This document shows, one piece after another, positions 16,896-23,971 of a stretch of 38,169 nucleotides of DNA. Source of the DNA: Pseudomonadota bacterium (GTDB lineage: Bacteria > Desulfobacterota > Desulfobulbia > Desulfobulbales > SURF-16); the NCBI GenBank assembly GCA_018822545.1, contig JAHJKA010000071.1:78839-117007 (forward strand), given 5' to 3'. Numbering within the stretch: the first letter of the stretch is position 1; each line of letters starts with the position of its first letter. The notes beneath the pieces are model-generated. The model was not told the origin of the DNA. It made no database searches and saw only the letters and a program-made list of their open reading frames with translations. The translations under genes were made by a program, and so were the position numbers.

Positions 16896-18299
16896 ATGTT
16901 GATTGAAGAGCAGATACATATTTTGATCGTGGACGACGAGCAGATTAACCTCGAAAATATCAGCCATGTCCTAAGTAAAGATGGCTATCGTGTAGCAACC
17001 GCCAACTGCGGACGGGACGCCTTGGAAAAGGTCGATGTGCAGCACTATGACCTGGTGGTAACTGATCTGCGTCTTGGCGATATGGATGGCGTTGGCGTCA
17101 TGGAGTATATCAAGCAGCACAGTCCGGATACTGAGGTCGTTGTTGTCACCGGCTATGCCACCGTCAATTCTGCGGTGGAGGCCATGTCCAAAGGTGCCTT
17201 TTATTATCTGCCGAAACCCTTTTCCTTCAACCAGTTGCGCGAGGTGATTCGCAGCGCCCTGGAGAAGTCAGAGCTCAAGAGGGAGATCACCCATCTCCGG
17301 CAACAGCTCAATGCTAATCGGGGGGCAACGCAGTTCATCGGCCACAATCCCGCTATTCTTAAGCTTAAGGATGATATTGCCCAGGTTGCCCAACTTGATT
17401 GCAATGTCATGATTAACGGGGAAACGGGCACCGGCAAGGAGTTGGTGGCAAGGACCATTTATGAGTTGAGTCCCCGTTGTCAAAAACGATTTCTGCCCAT
17501 CAACTGCGGTGCTCTCACCGAAGAACTGATGCTCAATGAACTTTTCGGTCATGAGAAGGATGCCTTCACCGGCGCCAGCAAATGGCGGAAAGGATTGCTG
17601 GAGTCTGCCCATGGCGGGGTGGTTCTGCTGGATGAGGTGGGGGAGATGCCGCTCATGATGCAGGTCAAGCTCCTGCGTGTTTTGCAGGAGAAAAAGATCA
17701 TCCGGGTGGGTGGTACTGAGGAAATCCCGGTGGATGTGCGGATTTTGGCCGCCACCAACCGGGATCTCAAGCTGGAGACGGAGCAAAAGCGTTTCCGGAC
17801 CGATCTCTATTACCGCCTCAACGTGGTTTCTCTCTATATCCCGCCCCTGCGCAGCCGCAAGGATGATATCCCCGCCCTTGTCCGGCATTTCCTGGCAAAA
17901 TATCCCACAGTGGACGGCCAGGTAAAAACCATTACCGACGAGACCCTGCAGCTTATCATGAATTATGATTTCCCCGGTAATGTCAGGGAGCTGGAAAATG
18001 TCCTGGAGAGGGCTTTGGCCATGTGCAACCGTGAGGAGGTGAGGCCGGAAGATCTGTCGCCAGAGATAAGGAAGGGGGGTGGAATTCGTGCGTTGCCGCA
18101 GGTTATCCCAGGGGGCGGTCCGCCCCGGGTGAATCTCGACGAGAATGAACGCAACCACATTCTGGCCGTTTTAAAAATGGAGGAGGGCAACCAGACCAGG
18201 GCTGCCAAGATCCTCGGTATTGCCCGCGTCTCTTTGTGGCGCAAGTTGAAAAAGTATCAGGATGAAGGCTATGATGTGGAGGCTTATCTCCGCGCCTGA
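16896..18299 (+). CDS. NtrC-family sigma-54 response regulator, variant GAFTGA loop
   Basis: The start ATG at 16896 lies one base after the kinase stop; a longer frame from 16806 merely overlaps the kinase. The 467-residue protein has a receiver domain (D57 in DLVVTDLRLG, K107 in LPKPF), an AAA+ domain with Walker A GETGTGKE (175-182), the arginine-finger and sensor regions (FRTDLYYRLNVV), and a Fis-type HTH (NQTRAAKILGIARVSLWRKL). The sigma-54 contacting loop reads DAFTGA (222-227), with Asp replacing the first Gly of GAFTGA; the regulator at 23968 has the normal loop. This is a rare change that may alter activation of sigma-54 polymerase. Its targets may include the sigma-54 promoters in this window. 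Confidence 0.93.
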   Translation: MLIEEQIHILIVDDEQINLENISHVLSKDGYRVATANCGRDALEKVDVQHYDLVVTDLRLGDMDGVGVMEYIKQHSPDTEVVVVTGYATVNSAVEAMSKGAFYYLPKPFSFNQLREVIRSALEKSELKREITHLRQQLNANRGATQFIGHNPAILKLKDDIAQVAQLDCNVMINGETGTGKELVARTIYELSPRCQKRFLPINCGALTEELMLNELFGHEKDAFTGASKWRKGLLESAHGGVVLLDEVGEMPLMMQVKLLRVLQEKKIIRVGGTEEIPVDVRILAATNRDLKLETEQKRFRTDLYYRLNVVSLYIPPLRSRKDDIPALVRHFLAKYPTVDGQVKTITDETLQLIMNYDFPGNVRELENVLERALAMCNREEVRPEDLSPEIRKGGGIRALPQVIPGGGPPRVNLDENERNHILAVLKMEEGNQTRAAKILGIARVSLWRKLKKYQDEGYDVEAYLRA

Positions 18300-18348
18300 T
18301 TGCAGGTGGCGGAACCACTGCAGGGGTGTGGGTTTTCTCGGAAAACAG

Positions 18349-18405
18349 CCTCTAAAACAACAAAGCTCCTCCCGTTCTGCGGGAGGAGCTTTGTTGTTTT
18401 AGAGG
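18349..18405. terminator. Bidirectional terminator, 26-bp perfect stem
   Basis: Arms 18349-18374 and 18380-18405 are perfectly complementary around a 5-base loop TTCTG. A GC-rich top is flanked by AAAACAACAAAG and CTTTGTTGTTTT, giving T-rich tails in both directions. It sits between the convergent regulator gene and the FAEAGE operon and would serve both. Confidence 0.88.
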
Positions 18406-18419
18406 CGTAGAATGAAATT

Positions 18420-18986
18420 CTAGGCGGCTGCGCCATGGAAACTGTTGAGGTCAAAGACCGGAATGGTGACTCTGCCATTCATGGCCTGGGCAACTTCTGG
18501 GTCCGGCTCGGTGAGTACATAGCGCATGCCTGGATACTCGGCATGCAGTTTTTCAACGATGGCATCCTGGTTGCCGACCTCGGCCATGTGGCCGAACTGA
18601 ATGCCTTTTTCGGTGGCCTGCTGGTGAAAAAGAGCCATGTTGGCGATGCTGTTGTTTTTGAAAAGCTCGGTTGCTGCTGCCTGCTCGGCGGCAGCCAGGG
18701 CCAGGGGCTCTTCAGTGCAGCTCAGGGCGATGATCTCAAATTCCATCCTTTGGGCCATGGTGAGGGCATACTCGGTGAGCAATCCGGAAAAGCTGTCTTC
18801 GCGCCCGATGACGAGCATTTTTTTGCAGCCTATGGAGGTGTCCATCATCCGTTTGGCGGTGTCATGCTCGCCGGCCTCAGCAAAGGCTACTGCCGCTGCG
18901 GCGTCCTGCAGGGTATTCTGTTTGCGCTCGCTGACCTTAATTGTTTCGTTCTTTTTGTTTTTCTTGAACATGTCAAAAAAACCCAT
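18420..18986 (-). CDS. Universal-stress-like protein with N-terminal FAEAGE segment
   Basis: A strong AGGAGG site precedes the ATG at 18986. The 188-residue protein starts MGFFDMFKKNKKNET, then carries a FAEAGE segment (28-52, AVAFAEAGEHDTAKRMMD), then an alpha/beta core (56-188) with KKMLVIGREDSFSGLLTEYA, FEIIALSC and GMRYVLTEPDPE, PVFDL. The core is paralogous to the 14934-15485 product, which lacks the FAEAGE segment. It is the last gene of a four-gene minus-strand unit. The USP-like fold is inferred from its pattern of strands and helices; ligand and partner are unknown. Confidence 0.78.
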   Translation of the reverse strand: MGFFDMFKKNKKNETIKVSERKQNTLQDAAAAVAFAEAGEHDTAKRMMDTSIGCKKMLVIGREDSFSGLLTEYALTMAQRMEFEIIALSCTEEPLALAAAEQAAATELFKNNSIANMALFHQQATEKGIQFGHMAEVGNQDAIVEKLHAEYPGMRYVLTEPDPEVAQAMNGRVTIPVFDLNSFHGAAA

Positions 18987-19042
18987 GGTACTACCTCCTG
19001 AAATTAAGAAAAATTAGTGTAAAAATAGTATGTTATGTTTTT

Positions 19043-19552
19043 TTAAACCTCGGCCTGCACCATCACCACCGGGATGGTTAATCCCTTGGTGATGGATTTG
19101 AGGTCGTTTTTTATCTGTCGTGCCGTCGCCTTCGGGTTATTGCCCCGTGGCGTATCATAGACCGTGATAACGATGTCTTTATTATCGCGGACATAATCCA
19201 GTATTTCTTTGTTGGTGTCGCCTGTCCTTACTAATAAGTCGCAGCTGACACCGGCCCGGGTGGATTCAGGTAAGAGCTTGGAGATGTTTCTCTTGGCCTC
19301 GTCCATCAGGGCGTTGGCTGTTTCATGCTCACCGGCCTCCGCAAAGGTTGCCGCCATCATGGAGCCTTCGATGAGGCGTTTGGCGTTATTTGCGGTGTTT
19401 TTCAATTTGCTGATATAGCCGCCGAGATCATGGGGCCTGACAACCTGGAGAACCTTTAAGTCAGCCTTGATTCTCATGCAGAGGTCAACGGCGTATTTAA
19501 AGGCCTTGGTGTCCGGCATCGTCCCGTTTATGGCAAGTAAAACTTTTTCCAT
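19043..19552 (-). CDS. Universal stress protein with embedded FAEAGE segment
   Basis: The 169-residue product has a recognisable UspA start, MEKVLLAINGTMPDTKAFKYA and DLKVLQVV, and end, DIVITVYD and IPVVMVQAEV. A FAEAGE segment (61-85, SMMAATFAEAGEHETANALM) lies in the region after the second strand. The segment is nearly the same as in the two neighbouring small proteins and in the 18420-18986 product. The usual USP phosphate-binding glycine/serine motif near the C-terminus is weak (RGNNPKATARQI), so ATP binding is uncertain. It is the third gene of the unit, 35 bases after the second small gene. The ribosome binding site is weak. Confidence 0.82.
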   Translation of the reverse strand: MEKVLLAINGTMPDTKAFKYAVDLCMRIKADLKVLQVVRPHDLGGYISKLKNTANNAKRLIEGSMMAATFAEAGEHETANALMDEAKRNISKLLPESTRAGVSCDLLVRTGDTNKEILDYVRDNKDIVITVYDTPRGNNPKATARQIKNDLKSITKGLTIPVVMVQAEV

Positions 19553-19587
19553 CTGCGTGTTACCTTGGTGGTTATGATCCGCGCTTC

Positions 19588-19761
19588 TTAGACCCGCAGC
19601 TCAGGACGCTGCGTGGTTTTGCGGAGTCTGGAGTCTTTTTGGTTGTCGCTGGTTTTGCGGTTGAGCATTTCAACGGCGGTATCGGGCTCACCGGCCTCGG
19701 CAAAGGTGATTGCCATCATGAACCGGTCCCACATGCTGAGTTTGCTGTTTTTTTGTGACAT
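19588..19761 (-). CDS. FAEAGE small protein 2 (57 aa)
   Basis: The ATG at 19761 follows a GAGGAG site; an upstream in-frame ATG at 19776 lies within that spacer and is less likely. The 57-residue product has a helical core MWDRFMMAITFAEAGEPDTA followed by VEMLN, then a basic, polar tail ending TTQRPELRV. It is a paralog of the 19828-19992 product in both core and tail. No signal peptide or membrane span is evident. The pattern A--FAEAGE--TA--ML resembles a single TPR-like helix pair; I know of no assigned function. Confidence 0.75.
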   Translation of the reverse strand: MSQKNSKLSMWDRFMMAITFAEAGEPDTAVEMLNRKTSDNQKDSRLRKTTQRPELRV

Positions 19762-19827
19762 GGTGTTTCTCCTCACTGATTTTGTATTTTAATGGTGGTT
19801 AAAGTCGAGGTTGTTGGCCTTCTGGTT

Positions 19828-19992
19828 CTAGAAGCGAATCTCAGGTCGCTGAGCTGTTCTCTGGCCAACTCTGGCTTCAGACCGTTTATTGTTCAGGAAA
19901 TCACAGGCTGTACCGGCTTCACCGGCTTCAGCAAAGGTGATTGCCATCATGATTTTGTCCCAGGTGGTGATTTTTTCGAAATAGGTTTTCAT
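19828..19992 (-). CDS. FAEAGE small protein 1 (54 aa)
   Basis: An AAGGAGG site lies 8 bases before the ATG at 19992. The translated product reads MKTYFEKITTWDKIMMAITF then AEAGEAGTACDFLNNKRSEA, then RVGQRTAQRPEIRF. It aligns with the neighbouring 57-residue protein through the WD+-MMAITFAEAGE--TA--(F/M)LN core and the T-QRPE(I/L)R(F/V) end, so the two are tandem duplicates. It is the first gene of the unit and lies 67 bases downstream of a sigma-54 promoter. The gene is short enough that routine gene calling is likely to miss it. Confidence 0.75.
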   Translation of the reverse strand: MKTYFEKITTWDKIMMAITFAEAGEAGTACDFLNNKRSEARVGQRTAQRPEIRF

Positions 19993-20058
19993 GCGCTCAT
20001 CCTCCTTCTGTGAATGTGGTATGCATGGTTAATATGTTTCGTTGTTGATTACTCTTAT

Positions 20059-20074
20059 AGCAATCCCTGTGCCA
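20059..20074 (-). promoter_or_regulatory. Sigma-54 promoter of the FAEAGE/stress-protein unit
   Basis: The minus strand reads TGGCACAGGGATTGCT, matching TGGCACGNNNNTTGCW at 11 of 12 defined positions (only G7 differs), with exact spacing. The start would be near 20048, giving a leader of about 56 bases to the first small gene. Confidence 0.8.
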
Positions 20075-20224
20075 ACTTCGATATTTTTTTGTGACATGGT
20101 GCTGCCATTGGCTTTGTTGCTCTTTTTGACAAAGTGGTTCAAAAAAGGGAGAATGTTGCATTGTGAATCATTTGCGCCGGCCTGTTTTTTGTTTATCTTC
20201 AAAAAACAGCTACTTGGAATATGT

Positions 20225-20256
20225 TGCAATTTGCGAATAAGATGTTGCAAATTGCA
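20225..20256. promoter_or_regulatory. Dyad TGCAATTTGC-N12-GCAAATTGCA
   Basis: The 10-bp arms are perfect. The site lies 150-200 bp upstream of the minus-strand sigma-54 promoter and about 70 bp upstream of the Lon ATG, overlapping its possible -35 element. It could be an activator site for one and a control site for the other. A related TTGCAAC dyad lies at 25358-25377 before the TSUP gene. Confidence 0.5.
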
Positions 20257-20322
20257 TCTATTGGGGTATATAAGGGTTTATGGCGAGGTCGGGCCAGACA
20301 ACGTGGAGTGTGGGGATGAAAG

Positions 20323-22350
20323 ATGGGCTTGTTCGGTAATTGGCAGGGCTCTGAGAGCGATGAGGGTGACGATGGCGGGCTGGCCGAGATCAACGGTCTG
20401 CGCCAGGCGGTCCGTGGTGCCAAGATGCCTGCCCGGGTGGAAAAGGTGGCGCTCAAGGAGATCGACCGTTTGCTCAAGACCAATTCTGCCGCCACCGAAT
20501 ACACCATTGGCATCAATTATATAGAGTATCTTACCAGCCTGCCCTGGAACTTCACCACCGACGATAATCTGGACCTGGCCCACGCCAAGCATATTCTTGA
20601 TGCCGAGCATTATGGCCTGGAGAACATTAAAGAGCGTATCCTTGAGTACCTGGCCGTCCGCAAGCTGAAGCTGGCCTGTCGCCATAAGGTCCTGGTGGTT
20701 GATGATGAGAAGGTGGCTCGCCGCAACATGAAGCATGTTCTGGCCAAGGACGGTTATGAGGTGACCAGCGTCGCCGGTGGGGCTGAGGCCCTGCTGCTCC
20801 TGGAGAGCCAGCGTTTCGACCTGATTGTCACCGACCTGAAAATGGCGGGGGTGGATGGTATGCAGCTCCTCGAAAAGGCCAAGGCCGCTGATCCTGGCGT
20901 TGAGGTGATCATGGTCTCTGGCTTTGCCACCACGCCGGCCGCGGTTGAGGCCATGAAAAAGGGCTCCTATTATTTCCTCACCAAGCCTTTCCAGCTCGAC
21001 GAGTTGCGGGACATGGTGCGCAAGGCCCTCAAGCAAAAGGAAATGCGCGTTGGCGGCAAGGGCCCTATTCTGTGTTTTGTCGGGCCGCCAGGAACCGGCA
21101 AAACCTCCCTGCAGCAATCAATAGCCCACTGCCTGGGCCGCAAATTCATCAGGATTTCCCTGGCCGGCATGAAGGATGAGGCGGAGATTCGCGGCCACCG
21201 ACGCAGTTATGTTGGGGCCTTGCCCGGTCGGATCATCCAGGAAATTCGCCGCACCGGATCCAAAAATCCCCTGGTGATGCTTGATGAGATCGATAAGATC
21301 GGTCAGGATTTCAAGGGCGATCCGGCCTCGGCTTTACTTGAAGTGCTTGACCATACCCAGAACAGCCATTTTATCGATCATTATCTGGATGTGCCTTTTG
21401 ACCTGTCCCAGGTCATGTTCATTGCCACCGCCAACACCACGGACCCTATTCCCGCCCCTCTTGTCGACCGCATGGAGGTCATCTCTCTTTCCGGCTATGC
21501 CGAAGAGGAGAAGGAGCAGATTGCTGAACGTTTTCTGATCCCTCGAGCGGTGGAAGAGACCGGACTTGCCAGCAACCCGCCGCAATTCACCCCAGAGGCG
21601 ATACTGAAAATCATCCGCGATTATACCCGGGAGTCAGGCCTGCGGGGCCTGCAGGGCCAGTTCGCCGCCATCTGCCGGAAATTGGCCCGGAAGGTGGTGA
21701 ATAATTCCGCCGAGAACGATCTGATCATTACCCCGGAAAAGGTCGAAGAGTTGCTGGGGCCCCGGCGCTATTTTTTTGAGGTCGCCGAGGTGCGACAGAT
21801 GATCGGGGTTGCCACCGGCTTGGCTTTAACGGAAGCAGGGGGACAGATCATCTTTGTCGAAGCGCTCATCATGAAGGGCAAAGAACAATTGATCATGACC
21901 GGCTCTCTGGGCGGGGTCATGAAAGAATCGGCCCAGGCGGCCTTGAGTTATGTGCGCAGTCAGGCGAAGTCTTTTCACATCGCCGATGATTTTTTCGAAG
22001 GGCATGATATCCATATCCATATCCCGGCCGGCGCCATCCCCAAGGATGGCCCTTCTGCCGGACTCACCATCGCCGTCAGTCTGATCTCGCTGTTGACCAG
22101 GCGGCCGGTGCAACTGGACATGGCCTTTACCGGGGAGTTGACCCTCTGCGGGCGGATTTTGCCGGTGGGCGGCATCAAGGAAAAGATTCTGGCTGCCCGG
22201 CGGGCCGGGATCACCAAAATCGTCCTGCCCTTAAGAAATAAGGTTGATCTCTACGATATCCCCGCCAACGTGACGCAGGATATCGAAATTGTTGTCACCG
22301 ACGAAATCAACAAGGTTATCGAGCTGGCTCTGGGCCCGCCGGTTTTATAA
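20323..22350 (+). CDS. Lon-type ATP-dependent protease with inserted response-regulator receiver domain
   Basis: The 675-residue protein lacks the N-terminal LAN substrate-binding domain of Lon. It begins with the Lon helical region (about 22-118: EINGLRQAVRGAKMP, EYLTSLPWN, HYGLENIKERILEYLAVRKL). A complete receiver domain follows (about 121-240; D127, D128, phospho-acceptor D171 in DLIVTDLKM, S199, K221 in TKPF). Then the Lon AAA+ module resumes with GPILCFVGPPGTGKTS (Walker A 254-261), GHRRSYVGALPGR, Walker B MLDEID and the peptidase domain with catalytic S578 (PKDGPSAG) and K619 (GGIKEK). The receiver replaces only the few residues that usually link ILEYLAVRKL to the Walker strand, so phosphorylation could directly gate the protease. 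A kinase and regulator follow downstream. All catalytic residues are intact. Confidence 0.93.
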   Translation: MGLFGNWQGSESDEGDDGGLAEINGLRQAVRGAKMPARVEKVALKEIDRLLKTNSAATEYTIGINYIEYLTSLPWNFTTDDNLDLAHAKHILDAEHYGLENIKERILEYLAVRKLKLACRHKVLVVDDEKVARRNMKHVLAKDGYEVTSVAGGAEALLLLESQRFDLIVTDLKMAGVDGMQLLEKAKAADPGVEVIMVSGFATTPAAVEAMKKGSYYFLTKPFQLDELRDMVRKALKQKEMRVGGKGPILCFVGPPGTGKTSLQQSIAHCLGRKFIRISLAGMKDEAEIRGHRRSYVGALPGRIIQEIRRTGSKNPLVMLDEIDKIGQDFKGDPASALLEVLDHTQNSHFIDHYLDVPFDLSQVMFIATANTTDPIPAPLVDRMEVISLSGYAEEEKEQIAERFLIPRAVEETGLASNPPQFTPEAILKIIRDYTRESGLRGLQGQFAAICRKLARKVVNNSAENDLIITPEKVEELLGPRRYFFEVAEVRQMIGVATGLALTEAGGQIIFVEALIMKGKEQLIMTGSLGGVMKESAQAALSYVRSQAKSFHIADDFFEGHDIHIHIPAGAIPKDGPSAGLTIAVSLISLLTRRPVQLDMAFTGELTLCGRILPVGGIKEKILAARRAGITKIVLPLRNKVDLYDIPANVTQDIEIVVTDEINKVIELALGPPVL

Positions 22351-22459
22351 AGCTGAGTTGGGCAGCTTGCCTGCCCAAACGAAACTTATGCCCTTGCGGT
22401 ATAAAGCTGAGTTGAGCAGCTTGCCTGCCCAAACGAAACTTATACCCCTCAAGGGGGTA
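22346..22459 (+). repeat. Two 54-bp tandem repeats, each a hairpin, plus a third hairpin
   Basis: A unit beginning TATAAAGCTGAGTTG is found at 22346-22393 and 22400-22447 with a 54-base period and only a few differences. Each unit contains TTGGGCAG-CTTGC-CTGCCCAA (one mismatch in copy 2). A further hairpin, TACCCC-TCAA-GGGGGTA, follows at 22443-22459. No T tract follows, so these look like mRNA processing, stability or attenuation structures between the Lon gene and the kinase, or copies of a dispersed repeat. The period is a multiple of three, so frames on both strands show an 18-residue repeat; I do not consider these genes. Confidence 0.8.
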
Positions 22460-22498
22460 CTGAAAAGAGTGCCCTTGTGGTAGAGGGAGGAGATCTGC

Positions 22499-23971
22499 AT
22501 GAAATGGCCATGGTCAAACAGTATCGCTCGTCGCATCAAGTGGGGATACTATATTCTTGTTGCCCTGGTGGCCATTGGCTTTGTCACCACCGCCATCTTT
22601 CTGTCCCAGGTCGAGTCGATGGTGCGCTCCCTGGAGAAAGACTCCAAACTCCTGGATACCATCCTGGAGATCCGGCGCTATGAAAAGAACTGGATTCTTT
22701 ACAAACAGGAGACCGATTTTAACACCAACAGCCAGTTGATTGCCACGGCAATGGGTCTGCTTAATACCCTTGACAAAGAGATCCCCGGGGTCAACGGAAA
22801 TGCAGTGATTCGGGTGTCCCCTGATGATATCAAAGAGGTTCTGGTGAGCTATAACGGTTTGATGGAGGCAGAATTTGAGTGTTTGCACGAGGGATTCCCC
22901 CACCAGATGCTGGATAAAATACGCGAAAAAGGCAAGCAGCTCGTTGAGATGGTTGAGGCCAGGAACGTGCTGGTGCGGAAATCCATTGATGAAACGACGC
23001 GAAAGGTGAAGGCGAACTCTTTGTTGTTTCTGCTCTGTGTTTTTGTCGTCGCCCTGGTGCTTGGCAAGCAGCTTTCCAAGTCGGCGGTGAGCCCATTGCG
23101 GCAGATTGTTAAGTGTACCAAGATGGTGGCCGCCGGTGAAAAGGACTTGAGCGCTGTTCTTGATTCGAACATGGCCCTGGATGAGGTAAGCACCGTGGTG
23201 AGCGCCTTTAAAGGCATGCTTGAGAAACTTGAACACCGGGAAAAACTGGTTATCAAGAGTGAGAAGCTCGCTGCCGTGGGAACCCTTGTGGCCGGTGTTG
23301 CCCATGAATTAAACAACCCCCTGTCCAATGCCGGCACCTCAGCCCAGATCCTTTTGGAGGAAATGCGCGAATCAGAAGAGCTGCCTCGGCAGTTTATTAT
23401 GGAAATGCTTGAGCAGATCACCGAGCAGACGGACAGAGCCCGGCTCATCGTGCGCTCGCTTCTTGAATTCTCCCGGGAAAAGGCGGTCAATTCCAGAGAC
23501 CTGAAGGTAAGTGATATTCTGCACCAGACCTTGGATCTGGTTAGGGGCGAGATTCCCACGAATGTCGAAACTCGGGTGTATGTGGATACGGATGGTGTTT
23601 TCCGGGGCGATAAACAACGTCTGCAGCAGGCCTTGGTCAATCTGCTGCTCAATGCCTTTCATGCCGTTGAGGATATTGACGGCGGTAAAATTGTCATCCG
23701 TGGCAATTTTGACCAGGAGACCATGAAGGTTCGCCTGGAAGTGGCTGACAATGGCCCGGGAATTCCATTGGAGATTAAAAAGAACATCTTTGATCCTTTC
23801 TTCACCACCAAGGATGTTGGTGAAGGTTCAGGCCTGGGGCTGGCTATCACCCGGGAGATCATCGATAAGCATGGTGGCGATATCAGTGTGGAAACGAGTC
23901 CTGCCACCGGCACCAAATTTATTATTACCCTTCCTGTGGTGGTTGACGCTGCCGGGGAGTTGGATACATGA
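22499..23971 (+). CDS. Membrane sensor histidine kinase (NtrB-like)
   Basis: The 490-residue kinase has membrane helices at about 15-37 and 172-190 around a 135-residue mostly helical periplasmic domain (ILEIRRYEKNWILYKQETDF, a pattern seen in four-helix sensor domains). A HAMP linker (about 192-245), HisKA with H269 in VAGVAHELNNPLSN, and HATPase (NLLLNAFHAV, DNGPGIP, GEGSGLGLAI) follow. The H-box has the normal Glu. A GGAGG site precedes the ATG. The stop overlaps the next start by four bases (ATGA), coupling it to the regulator at 23968. Its position after the receiver-Lon gene makes it the prime candidate to phosphorylate that protease too. Confidence 0.93.
   Translation: MKWPWSNSIARRIKWGYYILVALVAIGFVTTAIFLSQVESMVRSLEKDSKLLDTILEIRRYEKNWILYKQETDFNTNSQLIATAMGLLNTLDKEIPGVNGNAVIRVSPDDIKEVLVSYNGLMEAEFECLHEGFPHQMLDKIREKGKQLVEMVEARNVLVRKSIDETTRKVKANSLLFLLCVFVVALVLGKQLSKSAVSPLRQIVKCTKMVAAGEKDLSAVLDSNMALDEVSTVVSAFKGMLEKLEHREKLVIKSEKLAAVGTLVAGVAHELNNPLSNAGTSAQILLEEMRESEELPRQFIMEMLEQITEQTDRARLIVRSLLEFSREKAVNSRDLKVSDILHQTLDLVRGEIPTNVETRVYVDTDGVFRGDKQRLQQALVNLLLNAFHAVEDIDGGKIVIRGNFDQETMKVRLEVADNGPGIPLEIKKNIFDPFFTTKDVGEGSGLGLAITREIIDKHGGDISVETSPATGTKFIITLPVVVDAAGELDT

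Larger units (their letters stand above)
19993..20322. other. Divergent regulatory region between the FAEAGE unit and the receiver-Lon gene
   Basis: These 330 bases hold a minus-strand sigma-54 promoter (20059-20074), a 10-bp dyad (20225-20256), and a possible sigma-70 promoter for the Lon gene: TTGCAA at 20246, 16 bases, then TATATA near 20268. A stretch TTTTTTTGTGACATGGTG near 20085-20101 repeats the start region of small protein 2 and looks like a duplication remnant. No gene is supported. Confidence 0.6.

Noticed and set aside
20029..20097. 22-residue frame starting MSQKN like FAEAGE small protein 2
   Set aside because: It contains the sigma-54 promoter of the FAEAGE operon and lacks the core segment; the shared TTTTTTTGTGACATGGTG is best read as a duplication remnant.
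22289..22539. Repeat-containing frames on both strands across the 54-bp repeats
   Set aside because: They exist only because the repeat period is a multiple of three; they overlap lon or the kinase start and have no ribosome site.
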